In this document: piece by piece, positions 18,873 to 25,963 of the stretch
How the letters are laid out: every line of letters starts with the position of its first letter
Position numbering within the stretch: the first letter of the stretch is position 1
Origin: an uncultured Prevotella sp.
GTDB taxonomy: Bacteria; Bacteroidota; Bacteroidia; Bacteroidales; Bacteroidaceae
Direction of reading: 5' to 3'
Length of the DNA: 25,963 nt
Assembly (NCBI GenBank): GCA_934190685.1
Contig: CAKPTK010000016.1
Span: 1-25,963, forward strand
Notes under the pieces: model-generated
The model's database searches: none
Told to the model about the DNA's origin: nothing
What the model saw: only the letters and a program-made list of their open reading frames with translations
Position numbers and translations under genes: made by a program

Positions 18873-20587
18873 CAAAAAGAAATATAAATCAATTGCTTGG
18901 CGGGCACAGAATCATCCTCTTGATGGTTCTGTGCCTGTTTGGGTTATGCGTGGCACAGTCCAGGCTGGCTCCAAGGAAATCGAAGAAAGTGGCTCCCGAC
19001 GACCGCGTCTACTTGGAGCATGCCGATGTGCTGAAGTTCGATGAGTTCTCCAAGCCTGGTGTCCAAATCGTCAAAGGAAAGGTGGCCTTCCGCCATCAAG
19101 GTGTGCGCCTCACCTGTGACAGCGCCTATTTCCGACAGGATGATAATTCTTTCGAGGCTTTCGGTCATGTCTATATGGTGGAAAAGGGCAAATACACCTT
19201 GAATAGTGACTACGCTTTTTACGACGGTTTGGAAGAATTGGTCAGGGCACGTCGGAATGTTGTGCTCCACCATCAGAAATCCACACTTTATTGTGACAGT
19301 CTCGACTATGACCGTAAGTTCAATTTCGGCTACTTCTTCGAGGGAGGACGATTGGTGGACGGCAAGAACACGTTGGTTTCCGATTGGGGCGAATACAACA
19401 CGAACACCCGACAGGCTACTTTCTATTATAGCGTGCGTTTGAAAAGTCCGAAATACGACATCCACACCGATACCCTGCATTATGATACCCGCATCAAGTT
19501 GGCGCATGTCACAGGTCCGTCGACCATCTATACCGAGGGCAATCTCATTAAGACTGAAGACGGATATTACGATACGGAACATGACAAGGCGAAACTTTAT
19601 GGCCGTTCCACTGTGACGAGCAAGGATAAGACCCGGACTGTCACCGCCGACAGCTTGTACTTTAACAGAAAGACCGGTGTCAACCAAGGTTATCGCAATG
19701 TCGTCTATGTGGACCACAAGAACAAGAATATGTTGACGGGTGACTATTGCTATTACAATGACAAGACCGGTGTCGCCTTGGCAACCCGTAACCCTACCGC
19801 CATCGACTATTCACAGAAAGACACGCTATGGATGCATGCGGATACCATTCGCTTGAAGACTTACCATATCAATACAGACTCCGTCTATCGGGAGGTCTAT
19901 TGTTACAAGAAGGTGCGGGCTTTCCGCAATGATGTACAGGCCGTCTGCGACTCCTTGGTGATGAACAGCAAGGACTCTTGCATGACGATGTATCAAGATC
20001 CGATCGTATGGAATGGCGAGAACCGGCAGTTGCTCGGCGAAGTAATCAAGGTGTATACACGTGACTCCACCATCGACTGGGCTCATGTGATTGGACAGGC
20101 GTTCTCGATAGAACAGATGCCCGACAAGCAACATTTCAATCAGATTTCCTCCAGAGAGATGAAGTCTTTCTTCACCGACGGAAAGATGAAGCGCAACGAG
20201 GCCATCGCCAATGTCACCACCATCTATTACCCTGTCGACGACAAGGACAGCACGCTCATCGGACTCAACTATGCCGAGAGCGACACCATGCGCATGTATC
20301 TGGACAAAGACCAGCATCTGGAGAAAATATGGATGCCCAAGGCCGATCTTGTCATCTATCCTATGACCCAGATTCCGCCAGGGCGTGACAAGTTGGAACA
20401 TTTCGCATGGTTCGACTATATCCGCCCTGTCGACAAGAACGACATCTATGTATGGCGGGGCAAGGCCAAGGGAACGGAAATTCGCAATGTGAAACGACAC
20501 GAGGCTCCCCTGCAGCGGTTGGGACTGGAGACAAAAGCTGCTTTGGCTCCACCCGCGACGGAGACTCCTAAGGCCGATAAGCAATGA
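18869..20587 (+). CDS. OstA/LptA-like beta-repeat protein
   Basis: A 572-residue exported protein of the OstA-like group (LptA/OstA N-terminal fold, probably Pfam OstA_2). An uncleaved or late-cleaved signal/anchor spans about 14-30 (HRIILLMVLCLFGLCVAQ). The following 450 residues contain about ten successive units of 27-32 residues with a shared pattern of D-S/T-L-x-Y, a short polar turn, and G-x-V-x-hydrophobic (for example CDSAYF...GHVYM and CDSLDYD...GGRLV). This fits a long beta-taco able to carry LPS acyl chains, as known for LptA/LptC/LptD. E. coli LptA is only 185 residues, so this one is about three times as long. It is coupled by ATGA overlaps to surA upstream and to the small membrane gene downstream. 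A role in LPS transport is inferred from the fold and neighbours. Confidence 0.85.
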   Translation: MTKRNINQLLGGHRIILLMVLCLFGLCVAQSRLAPRKSKKVAPDDRVYLEHADVLKFDEFSKPGVQIVKGKVAFRHQGVRLTCDSAYFRQDDNSFEAFGHVYMVEKGKYTLNSDYAFYDGLEELVRARRNVVLHHQKSTLYCDSLDYDRKFNFGYFFEGGRLVDGKNTLVSDWGEYNTNTRQATFYYSVRLKSPKYDIHTDTLHYDTRIKLAHVTGPSTIYTEGNLIKTEDGYYDTEHDKAKLYGRSTVTSKDKTRTVTADSLYFNRKTGVNQGYRNVVYVDHKNKNMLTGDYCYYNDKTGVALATRNPTAIDYSQKDTLWMHADTIRLKTYHINTDSVYREVYCYKKVRAFRNDVQAVCDSLVMNSKDSCMTMYQDPIVWNGENRQLLGEVIKVYTRDSTIDWAHVIGQAFSIEQMPDKQHFNQISSREMKSFFTDGKMKRNEAIANVTTIYYPVDDKDSTLIGLNYAESDTMRMYLDKDQHLEKIWMPKADLVIYPMTQIPPGRDKLEHFAWFDYIRPVDKNDIYVWRGKAKGTEIRNVKRHEAPLQRLGLETKAALAPPATETPKADKQ

Positions 20588-20874
20588 GTCTGTTCCGTAT
20601 GCGCAAGCCCCGCGACTTCCACCACGACTACATCTATTATGATGAACGCAAGGAGAAGTTGCGGGAGATGGAGGACAAGGCCCGGCGGGAACTCGGCATG
20701 GAAGCTGACGACACGTTCCGTCCCGAACTCCTTCGGGGAGCGTTTGTCCGTGCCACGCACCATCTGCGCCGCCGCAAGGAAAATGAGCGGTCGGGACGCA
20801 AACATTTGAGTCTTGGCAAACTGTTGTTTCTGATTATTGCATTGGCAGCCCTTTGGGCTATGCTTGCAAAATGA
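20584..20874 (+). CDS. Uncharacterised 96-residue tail-anchored protein
   Basis: A small protein I cannot assign to a known function. Residues 1-75 are strongly charged (rich in Arg, Lys, Glu and His, including HHDYIYYDERKEKLREMEDKA) and probably helical. Residues about 78-94 form one hydrophobic segment (LGKLLFLIIALAALWAMLAK), so the protein should sit in the inner membrane with its N-terminus in the cytoplasm. There is no signal peptide. The start overlaps the OstA-like stop (ATGA), and mutL follows 17 bases later. Translational coupling to the OstA-like gene suggests a role near envelope assembly, but this is inference from context only. Confidence 0.78.
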   Translation: MSLFRMRKPRDFHHDYIYYDERKEKLREMEDKARRELGMEADDTFRPELLRGAFVRATHHLRRRKENERSGRKHLSLGKLLFLIIALAALWAMLAK

Positions 20875-20891
20875 TAAAATAGGGAAAAAGA

Positions 20892-22724
20892 ATGAGTGAT
20901 ATAATTCAATTGTTACCCGACTCGGTGGCCAACCAAATAGCCGCCGGCGAGGTGATTCAGCGTCCGGCAAGTGTTATCAAGGAACTTGTGGAGAATGCCG
21001 TTGATGCCGGTGCCAAGAACATCAATGTTTTGGTAGTGGATGCGGGACGCACATCCATTCAGGTGATAGACGATGGATGTGGCATGTCTGAGACCGACGC
21101 CCGTCTTTCTTTCGAGCGTCATGCCACATCCAAGATTCGGGAAGCCTCCGATCTCTTCGCGCTCCACACCATGGGGTTCCGTGGCGAGGCACTCGCTTCC
21201 ATTGCAGCCGTGGCGCAAGTGGAATTGAAAACGCGGACCAAGGACGACGAGGTGGGCACTGCCCTGACCATTTCCGGCAGCAAGTTTATGGGGCAAGAAC
21301 CTGTGTCCTGTCCTGTGGGCAGTAATTTCAATATCGAGAATCTCTTTTTCAATGTGCCAGCCCGCCGTAAGTTTCTCAAGTCCAACCAGACCGAACTGAA
21401 CAACATCATCACTGCTTTCGAGCGCATCGTGTTGGTCTATCCGCAAATCTCTTTCACCCTTCACAGCAACAATGTGGAATTGATGAACCTCCGTGCCGGC
21501 AATTTGCGCCAGCGCATCATCGATGTTTTCGGCAAACGGCTCAATCAGAACTTATTGTCTGTCGGAGTGGAGACCTCTCTTTGCAAGATCAGGGGCTTTG
21601 TCGGCAAGCCTGAGTCCGCCCGCAAGAAAGCCCCCCATCAATATTTCTTTGTCAACGGCCGCTATATGAAGCATCCTTATTTCAACAAGGCGGTGATGAC
21701 GGCTTTCGACCGGTTGATCATGGTGGGGGAGCAGGTACCCTATTTCATCTACTTTGAGGTGAACCCCGAGGACATCGATGTCAACATCCATCCCACCAAG
21801 ACCGAAATCAAATTTGAGAACGAACAGGAAATATGGCAAATTCTCTCAGCCGCTGTCAAGGACGCTGTGGGTAAGTTCAACGACGTTCCGTCCATCGATT
21901 TCGACACCCAGGGATGCCCCGACATCCCAGTGTTTGATCCCAATAGTGGAACGGCGGCACCGAAGTTGGATTTCAATCCCCAATATAATCCTTTCAAGGA
22001 AACACCTTCCTCTTCGGCACGGTCGTCCATGCCAGCCCAGTCTTCGGCAGAAGGATGGGAACAACTCTATTCCGGACTGGGCACGCAGCAACAACCTCAG
22101 GAATCCGCCATATTTGACCTTCCTGAGGCTGAAGAGCCGGAAGAATCCGTGAATGCCGAACGTTCTCCTTCCCATTACCAATACAAAGGCACTTATATCA
22201 TGACCTCGGTGAAGTCGGGATTGATGATTATCGACCAGCATCGTGCGCATGTACGTATATTATATGAACGCTACCTTCAACAGTTTGAGAAGCAATCCTC
22301 CTTGTCGCAAAGTGTAGCCTTCCCCGAGGTAGTACAGTTCTCTGCGGCAGATACCGTGAAATTGCAGACTGTGCTTCCCGAGATGGAGCAGATGGGCTTC
22401 GAGTTGACCGACCTTGGCGCTGGCAGCTATTCTATCACAGCCGTGCCGGTAGGTTTAGACGGACTGAACTTGGTGAAACTGGTAGAAGAGATGGTTTCCA
22501 CAGCCTTGAGCGAGGGGACGAGTGTGATTGAGGACATCAACAAGTCGTTGGCCCTCACACTGGCGAGAAATGCCGCCATTCCTGCCGGGCAAGCTTTGTC
22601 CAACAAGGAGATGGAAGATATTGTCGACAAACTGTTCACTTGCTCGAATGTCAACTACACTCCCGATGGGAAAACCATCCTGTGCATCCTTCGTCAGCAA
22701 GAAATAGAACATTTATTTGGTTGA
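20892..22724 (+). CDS. mutL: DNA mismatch repair protein MutL (endonuclease motifs degenerate)
   Basis: MutL, 610 residues, couples mismatch recognition by MutS to strand removal. The GHKL ATPase domain is intact: catalytic Glu31 and Asn35 ([11 protein letters not shown]), DDGCGM, and the lid [12 protein letters not shown]. The transducer domain runs to about 330, and a Pro/Ser/Gln-rich linker spans about 345-430. In the C-terminal dimerisation domain, the DQHA(x)2E(x)4E endonuclease motif reads [12 protein letters not shown] (448-459), the ACxxAxRAG motif reads ARNAAIPAG (558-566), and the zinc motif CPHGRP reads TPDGKT (590-595). It therefore probably lacks its own nicking activity. It is the last gene of the parvulin-surA-ostA run. 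Confidence 0.96.
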   Translation: MSDIIQLLPDSVANQIAAGEVIQRPASVIKELVENAVDAGAKNINVLVVDAGRTSIQVIDDGCGMSETDARLSFERHATSKIREASDLFALHTMGFRGEALASIAAVAQVELKTRTKDDEVGTALTISGSKFMGQEPVSCPVGSNFNIENLFFNVPARRKFLKSNQTELNNIITAFERIVLVYPQISFTLHSNNVELMNLRAGNLRQRIIDVFGKRLNQNLLSVGVETSLCKIRGFVGKPESARKKAPHQYFFVNGRYMKHPYFNKAVMTAFDRLIMVGEQVPYFIYFEVNPEDIDVNIHPTKTEIKFENEQEIWQILSAAVKDAVGKFNDVPSIDFDTQGCPDIPVFDPNSGTAAPKLDFNPQYNPFKETPSSSARSSMPAQSSAEGWEQLYSGLGTQQQPQESAIFDLPEAEEPEESVNAERSPSHYQYKGTYIMTSVKSGLMIIDQHRAHVRILYERYLQQFEKQSSLSQSVAFPEVVQFSAADTVKLQTVLPEMEQMGFELTDLGAGSYSITAVPVGLDGLNLVKLVEEMVSTALSEGTSVIEDINKSLALTLARNAAIPAGQALSNKEMEDIVDKLFTCSNVNYTPDGKTILCILRQQEIEHLFG

Positions 22725-22754
22725 TATCGTAAGGTTTAGCATCGCCCGTTAGTA

Positions 22755-22783
22755 TTTTTTACACAAAAAAGATTTTTTTTTTT
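22755..22783 (+). other. A/T hairpin and T11 tract between mutL and ompA
   Basis: Six T and six A separated by ACAC can form a short stem. It is followed by GA and eleven T (22773-22783). This may end the mutL transcript, though the stem is A-T only. Confidence 0.4.
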
Positions 22784-22814
22784 GTTATAAGAGGATAAAT
22801 AAAAAAAAATATCG

Positions 22815-22822
22815 TAACTTTG
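22815..22822 (+). promoter_or_regulatory. -7 element of ompA promoter
   Basis: TAACTTTG is an exact TAnnTTTG match. The usual -33 position has no TTTG; the spacer is instead filled by nine A (22801-22809). The leader to the ATG would be about 80-85 bases. It contains a possible small stem, ATCGT with ACGAT, within 22846-22868, and ends in an A/T-rich stretch. Confidence 0.65.
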
Positions 22823-22910
22823 TCCCGAAAATGCAAGATGACTTTCATCGTGAGATGAGAGGACGATAATAGAGAAGCAAACAAAATTTGATTATTTAAA
22901 TAGTAAACTT

Positions 22911-24053
22911 ATGAAAAAGTTATTTATCGCTTTGGCATTTGCCGGTATCTCATGCGCTGCAATGGCACAGGATACAGAAGCTGTACCTGCAAAGCAGTAC
23001 AGTGTGGCAACAAACTCTTTTTGGAGTAATTGGTTTATTCAAGTAGGTGTAGATTGGAATGCTTGGTACTCTGGTGAAGAGCACGGTTTGGGCCTTTCCA
23101 AGAGCCCTATCAAGAAGTTCCGTTCAAACCCAGGCGCTTCTGTAGCTATTGGTAAGTGGTTTACTCCAGGTCTCGGTCTCCGCACAAAGTTGCAGGGTAT
23201 TTGGGGCAAGACTGTTACAGACGGTGACAACTATGGCAACGGTAACAAATATTGGACCTTGAACGAGCAGGCTCTCTTCAACCTCAGCAACATGCTTTGC
23301 GGTTACAATCCTAACCGTGTATGGAATTTCATTCCATTCGCAGGTGCTGGCATCGCTCGTTCTTGCACATACAACAGATATTCTATGGGCTTGAACGTAG
23401 GTCTCTTGAACGAGTTCAAGGTAGCTAAGAAAGTGGCTATCAACTTTGAACTTGGTTGGAACTGCTTCGAGAACGACTATGATGGTGTTGCCTCTACTAC
23501 TGGTGACCGCGGATGGGGAAGCCATGACAACCATCTGTATGCTGAGCTTGGCTTGACTTTCAATCTCGGCAAGGCTACATGGGAGAAGACTCCAGATGTT
23601 GACGCTATCAACGCTCAGCACCAGGCTGCTCTCGATGCTCTCAACGCTAAGTTGGCAGACGCTAACTCTGAGAACGATCGTCTCCGCAACATGCTCGCTA
23701 ACCAGAAACCTGCACAGACTGTGAAGGAATTTGTTACAACTCCAGTATCTGTATTCTTCAACATCGGCAAGTCTGAGATTGCTTCTCAGAAGGATATGGT
23801 TAACGTTCAGGCTCTTGCTAAGTATGCACAGGACAACAACGCTAAGTTGCTCGTTACTGGTTACTGCGATAGCTCAACAGGTACTCCTGCTTACAACCAG
23901 AAGCTTTCTGAAACTCGTGCTCAGGTTGTTGCAGACGAGCTCGTTAAACTTGGTGTAGCCAAGGATAACATCAAGACTGTTGGTAATGGTGGTGTAGACT
24001 CTTTGTCTCCAGTATCTTACAACCGTCGTGCTACTGTTCAGGTTGCTGAATAA
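22911..24053 (+). CDS. OmpA-family major outer membrane protein
   Basis: A 380-residue outer-membrane protein. A signal peptide (1-19, ending AMA) precedes a beta-barrel domain (about 20-222) with alternating aromatic strands and final NHLYAELGLTFNLG. Next comes a short coiled segment (about 226-268, AALDALNAKLADANSENDRLR) and a C-terminal OmpA peptidoglycan-binding domain (about 275-380). The peptidoglycan-contacting Asp (in TGYCDSSTG) and Arg (in LSETRAQVV) are both present. Codon use differs from the neighbours, with strong preference for GCT, GTT and CTC and few rare codons, as expected for a very abundant protein. It is flanked by its own promoter and a strong terminator, so it is monocistronic. 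Confidence 0.95.
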   Translation: MKKLFIALAFAGISCAAMAQDTEAVPAKQYSVATNSFWSNWFIQVGVDWNAWYSGEEHGLGLSKSPIKKFRSNPGASVAIGKWFTPGLGLRTKLQGIWGKTVTDGDNYGNGNKYWTLNEQALFNLSNMLCGYNPNRVWNFIPFAGAGIARSCTYNRYSMGLNVGLLNEFKVAKKVAINFELGWNCFENDYDGVASTTGDRGWGSHDNHLYAELGLTFNLGKATWEKTPDVDAINAQHQAALDALNAKLADANSENDRLRNMLANQKPAQTVKEFVTTPVSVFFNIGKSEIASQKDMVNVQALAKYAQDNNAKLLVTGYCDSSTGTPAYNQKLSETRAQVVADELVKLGVAKDNIKTVGNGGVDSLSPVSYNRRATVQVAE

Positions 24054-24080
24054 TCTTAGTAGTAATATCGAAAATAATTA

Positions 24081-24110
24081 GGGCATCCTCTTCAAGAGGA
24101 TGCCCTTTTA
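24081..24110 (+). terminator. Rho-independent terminator of ompA
   Basis: GGGCATCCTC (24081-24090) pairs perfectly with GAGGATGCCC (24096-24105) around a TTCAA loop and is followed by TTTTA. It lies 27 bases after the ompA stop. Confidence 0.93.
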
Positions 24111-24254
24111 TGTTTCTGCATTTCCCAGTTATTGTACTCAATATTCGTTGTCAGAGCAATGGCTGCTGATTTTGTCGTTAACATTCTTTTGTCGCCCGAA
24201 TGCAATTTTAGAAAGGAAAATGCGATATATAGTTAGACAACTCTGGTTTTAAAA

Positions 24255-24275
24255 TTGCAGTTGCTCCAACTGCAA
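24255..24275 (-). terminator. Perfect 9-bp palindrome, possible second minus-strand terminator
   Basis: TTGCAGTTG, a 3-base loop, and CAACTGCAA. On the minus strand the stem is followed by TTTTAAAA, so it could act as a back-up terminator for the antiporter transcript. On the plus strand there is no T run. Confidence 0.5.
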
Positions 24276-24320
24276 CAAATTCGGCTCCTGGTAGAGTATG
24301 TGACGTAATAAGAATATGTA

Positions 24321-24366
24321 AAATCGAGGCATCTGCAACTTAGGTGGTTGTGTGATGTCTCGATTT
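24321..24366. terminator. Bidirectional terminator downstream of the antiporter gene
   Basis: A 13-bp stem with one wobble pair (24321-24333 with 24354-24366), extended inside the loop by GCAAC with GTTGT. The minus strand continues as TTTTACAT and the plus strand as TTTGTTTTTTG, so it can end transcripts from both sides. It lies 26 bases beyond the antiporter stop. Confidence 0.75.
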
Positions 24367-24391
24367 GTTTTTTGTTCCATAGAGGGTAGTC

Positions 24392-25963
24392 CTATCTGGC
24401 GATTTTTGTTTTTCTGTGTTTCATTATGGTCAGCACTGTTGCCAGCAAGCAGAGTCCTGCCACCCATGATATGACAGCACTTGCGGCGTAGCCCATTGAT
24501 TGGGTGAATCCTGCTACCGCGAATGTGAGAAACGACACGCCAGCCACAGTCAGAGCATAGGGAAGTTGTGAAGACACATGGTGTACGTGCTTACATTCGG
24601 CACCAGCACTAGCCATAATGGTCGTGTCAGAGATGGGCGAGATGTGATCACCACATACGGCACCAGCCATACATGCCGAGATAGAGATAATGCGTAGTGG
24701 CGCAGTTTCAGGAAATACGGCTATGCAGATGGGAATGAGAATGCCAAATGTACCCCATGATGTGCCGGTGGCAAATGCCAGAAAAGCAGCTACCACAAAA
24801 ATGATGGAAGGCAGCAACATCTGGAGTGATGCGGCGCTGCTCGCCACCACACCTGACACATATTCTGCAGCACCCAACGAGTCAGTCATGCTTTTCAGTG
24901 TCCATGCCAAGGTGAGAATGAGAATGGCTGGTACCATGGCTTCAAACCCTTTGATAAGGCTGCTCATCGCCTCGTCAAAGGGCAGAGTCTTCCTAATTGT
25001 AAACATGGTAAGAGTGAGAATCAGTGCCCCGATTGAGCCGATGACCAATCCAACGGAAGCGTTGCTTGCGGCAAAGGCTTTAATGAAGTCCAGATGGTTA
25101 GTGCTTGCCACATCGAAAAATCCCCCCGAATACACCATCCCTGCCATGCACAGTATAATGAGCAGTACGATGGGTACCACAAGGTCTGCTACGGTGCCTC
25201 GTGGCGAGTCGCCTTGACTGGCTCCTACGCCATGTTCCACGACATGCAACTTGGTGTCGCTCACCTCGTCAAGTTTTCCTCCGTTGGTGCGTTCATACCA
25301 CTCTTTAAGTCGGACATCATATTTGCTCATTGCATTGAAATCGAAACCAATCATCACGATGCCGAACATGAAGATGATAGTAAAAAGGGCATAGAAGTTG
25401 AATGGGATGGCTTTGCAGAAAAGCGTCAGTCCATTCTCGCCGCTTGTGACAAATCCTGACACGGCGGCAGCCCAACTTGAGATGGGAGAGATGATACACA
25501 CGGGGGCAGCGGTGGAGTCTATGAGATAGGCGAGTTTCTCTTTGGTGACACCATGGCGCATGGTGATGGGGCGCATCACGGAACCCACAGTGAGGCAGTT
25601 GAAATAATCGTCAATGAAAATCAGTATGCCCAGCAGTATGGTGGCTATCTGTGCACCGCGTTTACCTCTCACATGTCTTGCTGCCCACCGTCCGAAAGCC
25701 GCTGAGCCACCGGCCTTGTTCATCAGCGAAACAATGGAGCCGAGTACCACGAGAAACACCAGTATGCCTACATTCCACGGGTCCGACAGACAGTGAATCA
25801 GTCCGAATCCTTTGGCGTTGTCTCCCGTCCCCACGGTTTCGTTTGTCAGGTGAGTGATAAATCCCTCAAAGCCCGTCCCCATGGATAGGCAATAGAGTAG
25901 GGCACCGAGCACGATGCCGATAAATAGTGAAGAGTAAACCTCCTGTGTTGTCAGTGCCAAGGC
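24392..25963 (-). CDS. Na+/H+ antiporter, NhaC family (5' end outside window)
   Basis: A polytopic membrane protein with at least ten hydrophobic segments, 523 residues in the window. The pattern LIFIDDYFNCLTVGSVMRPI followed by LIDSTAAPVCIISPISSW, and a later FATGTSWGTFGILIPI with CGDHISPISDTTIMAS, is typical of the NhaC family (ion transporter superfamily). These use the proton gradient to export Na+ or exchange small organic acids. The exact substrate cannot be read from the sequence. The frame is open to the window edge. The TTG at 25960 is not a convincing start, so the N-terminal part, probably several tens of residues, lies to the right of the window. It is transcribed towards ompA and ends in a bidirectional terminator. 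Confidence 0.88.
   Translation of the reverse strand, partial: ALALTTQEVYSSLFIGIVLGALLYCLSMGTGFEGFITHLTNETVGTGDNAKGFGLIHCLSDPWNVGILVFLVVLGSIVSLMNKAGGSAAFGRWAARHVRGKRGAQIATILLGILIFIDDYFNCLTVGSVMRPITMRHGVTKEKLAYLIDSTAAPVCIISPISSWAAAVSGFVTSGENGLTLFCKAIPFNFYALFTIIFMFGIVMIGFDFNAMSKYDVRLKEWYERTNGGKLDEVSDTKLHVVEHGVGASQGDSPRGTVADLVVPIVLLIILCMAGMVYSGGFFDVASTNHLDFIKAFAASNASVGLVIGSIGALILTLTMFTIRKTLPFDEAMSSLIKGFEAMVPAILILTLAWTLKSMTDSLGAAEYVSGVVASSAASLQMLLPSIIFVVAAFLAFATGTSWGTFGILIPICIAVFPETAPLRIISISACMAGAVCGDHISPISDTTIMASAGAECKHVHHVSSQLPYALTVAGVSFLTFAVAGFTQSMGYAASAVISWVAGLCLLATVLTIMKHRKTKIAR

Larger units (their letters stand above)
24111..24391. other. Intergenic region between ompA and the antiporter gene
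   Basis: About 280 bases without a credible ORF and without a TAnnTTTG promoter on either strand. It holds two hairpins, at 24255-24275 and 24321-24366, listed separately. The stretch 24111-24254 shows nothing I can identify. Confidence 0.6.

Noticed and set aside
24249..24467. Small minus-strand frame of 72 codons overlapping the end of the antiporter gene
   Set aside because: It runs through a terminator hairpin and a palindrome, overlaps the antiporter's 3' end in another frame, and has no recognisable features.

Overview
The window looks like core chromosome of a Bacteroidales bacterium, most likely a Prevotella-type (Prevotellaceae) species. Three things support this. The encoded proteins have Bacteroidetes versions of housekeeping families: a RecQ with a C-terminal HTH extension, a large OstA-like protein, and a MutL with an unusual C-terminal domain. 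Promoters follow the Bacteroidetes consensus (TTTG, about 20 bp, TAnnTTTG). Shine-Dalgarno sequences are weak or absent. I see no mobile element, CRISPR array, rRNA or tRNA.

Layout, left to right. (1) 1-160: tail of an upstream transcript with a strong terminator. (2) 160-5901, plus strand: an orphan membrane histidine kinase, then yceD(DUF177)-rpmF-fabH with its own promoter, a hairpin terminator, era-der, and a small lipoprotein. (3) 5942-7479, minus strand: mlaF and mlaE (ATPase and permease of an Mla-type lipid transporter), convergent with the lipoprotein across a bidirectional terminator. (4) 7613-8440: lptB, the LPS-export ATPase, transcribed divergently from mlaEF from back-to-back promoters. 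(5) 8587-12001: tig, clpP, clpX (trigger factor and the ClpXP protease). (6) 12090-15847: recQ and guaB. (7) 15962-22724: a compact run of a PpiC-type parvulin, a SurA-like chaperone, an OstA/LptA-like beta-repeat protein, a 96-residue tail-anchored protein, and mutL. (8) 22911-24053: a highly expressed OmpA-family porin with its own promoter and terminator. (9) 24392-end, minus strand: a NhaC-family antiporter cut by the window edge.

The main theme is outer-membrane construction. Lipid transport (MlaEF), LPS export (LptB, OstA-like), porin chaperoning (two parvulin chaperones) and a major porin (OmpA) all lie within about 18 kb, interleaved with protein quality control (Tig, ClpXP), GTPases for ribosome assembly (Era, Der), and DNA repair (RecQ, MutL). 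I did not find a clearly new defence or mobile system. The items most worth a second look are the uncharacterised tail-anchored protein translationally coupled to the OstA-like gene, the long perfect inverted repeat straddling the clpP promoter, the near-leaderless yceD start, and the loss of all visible endonuclease motifs in MutL.
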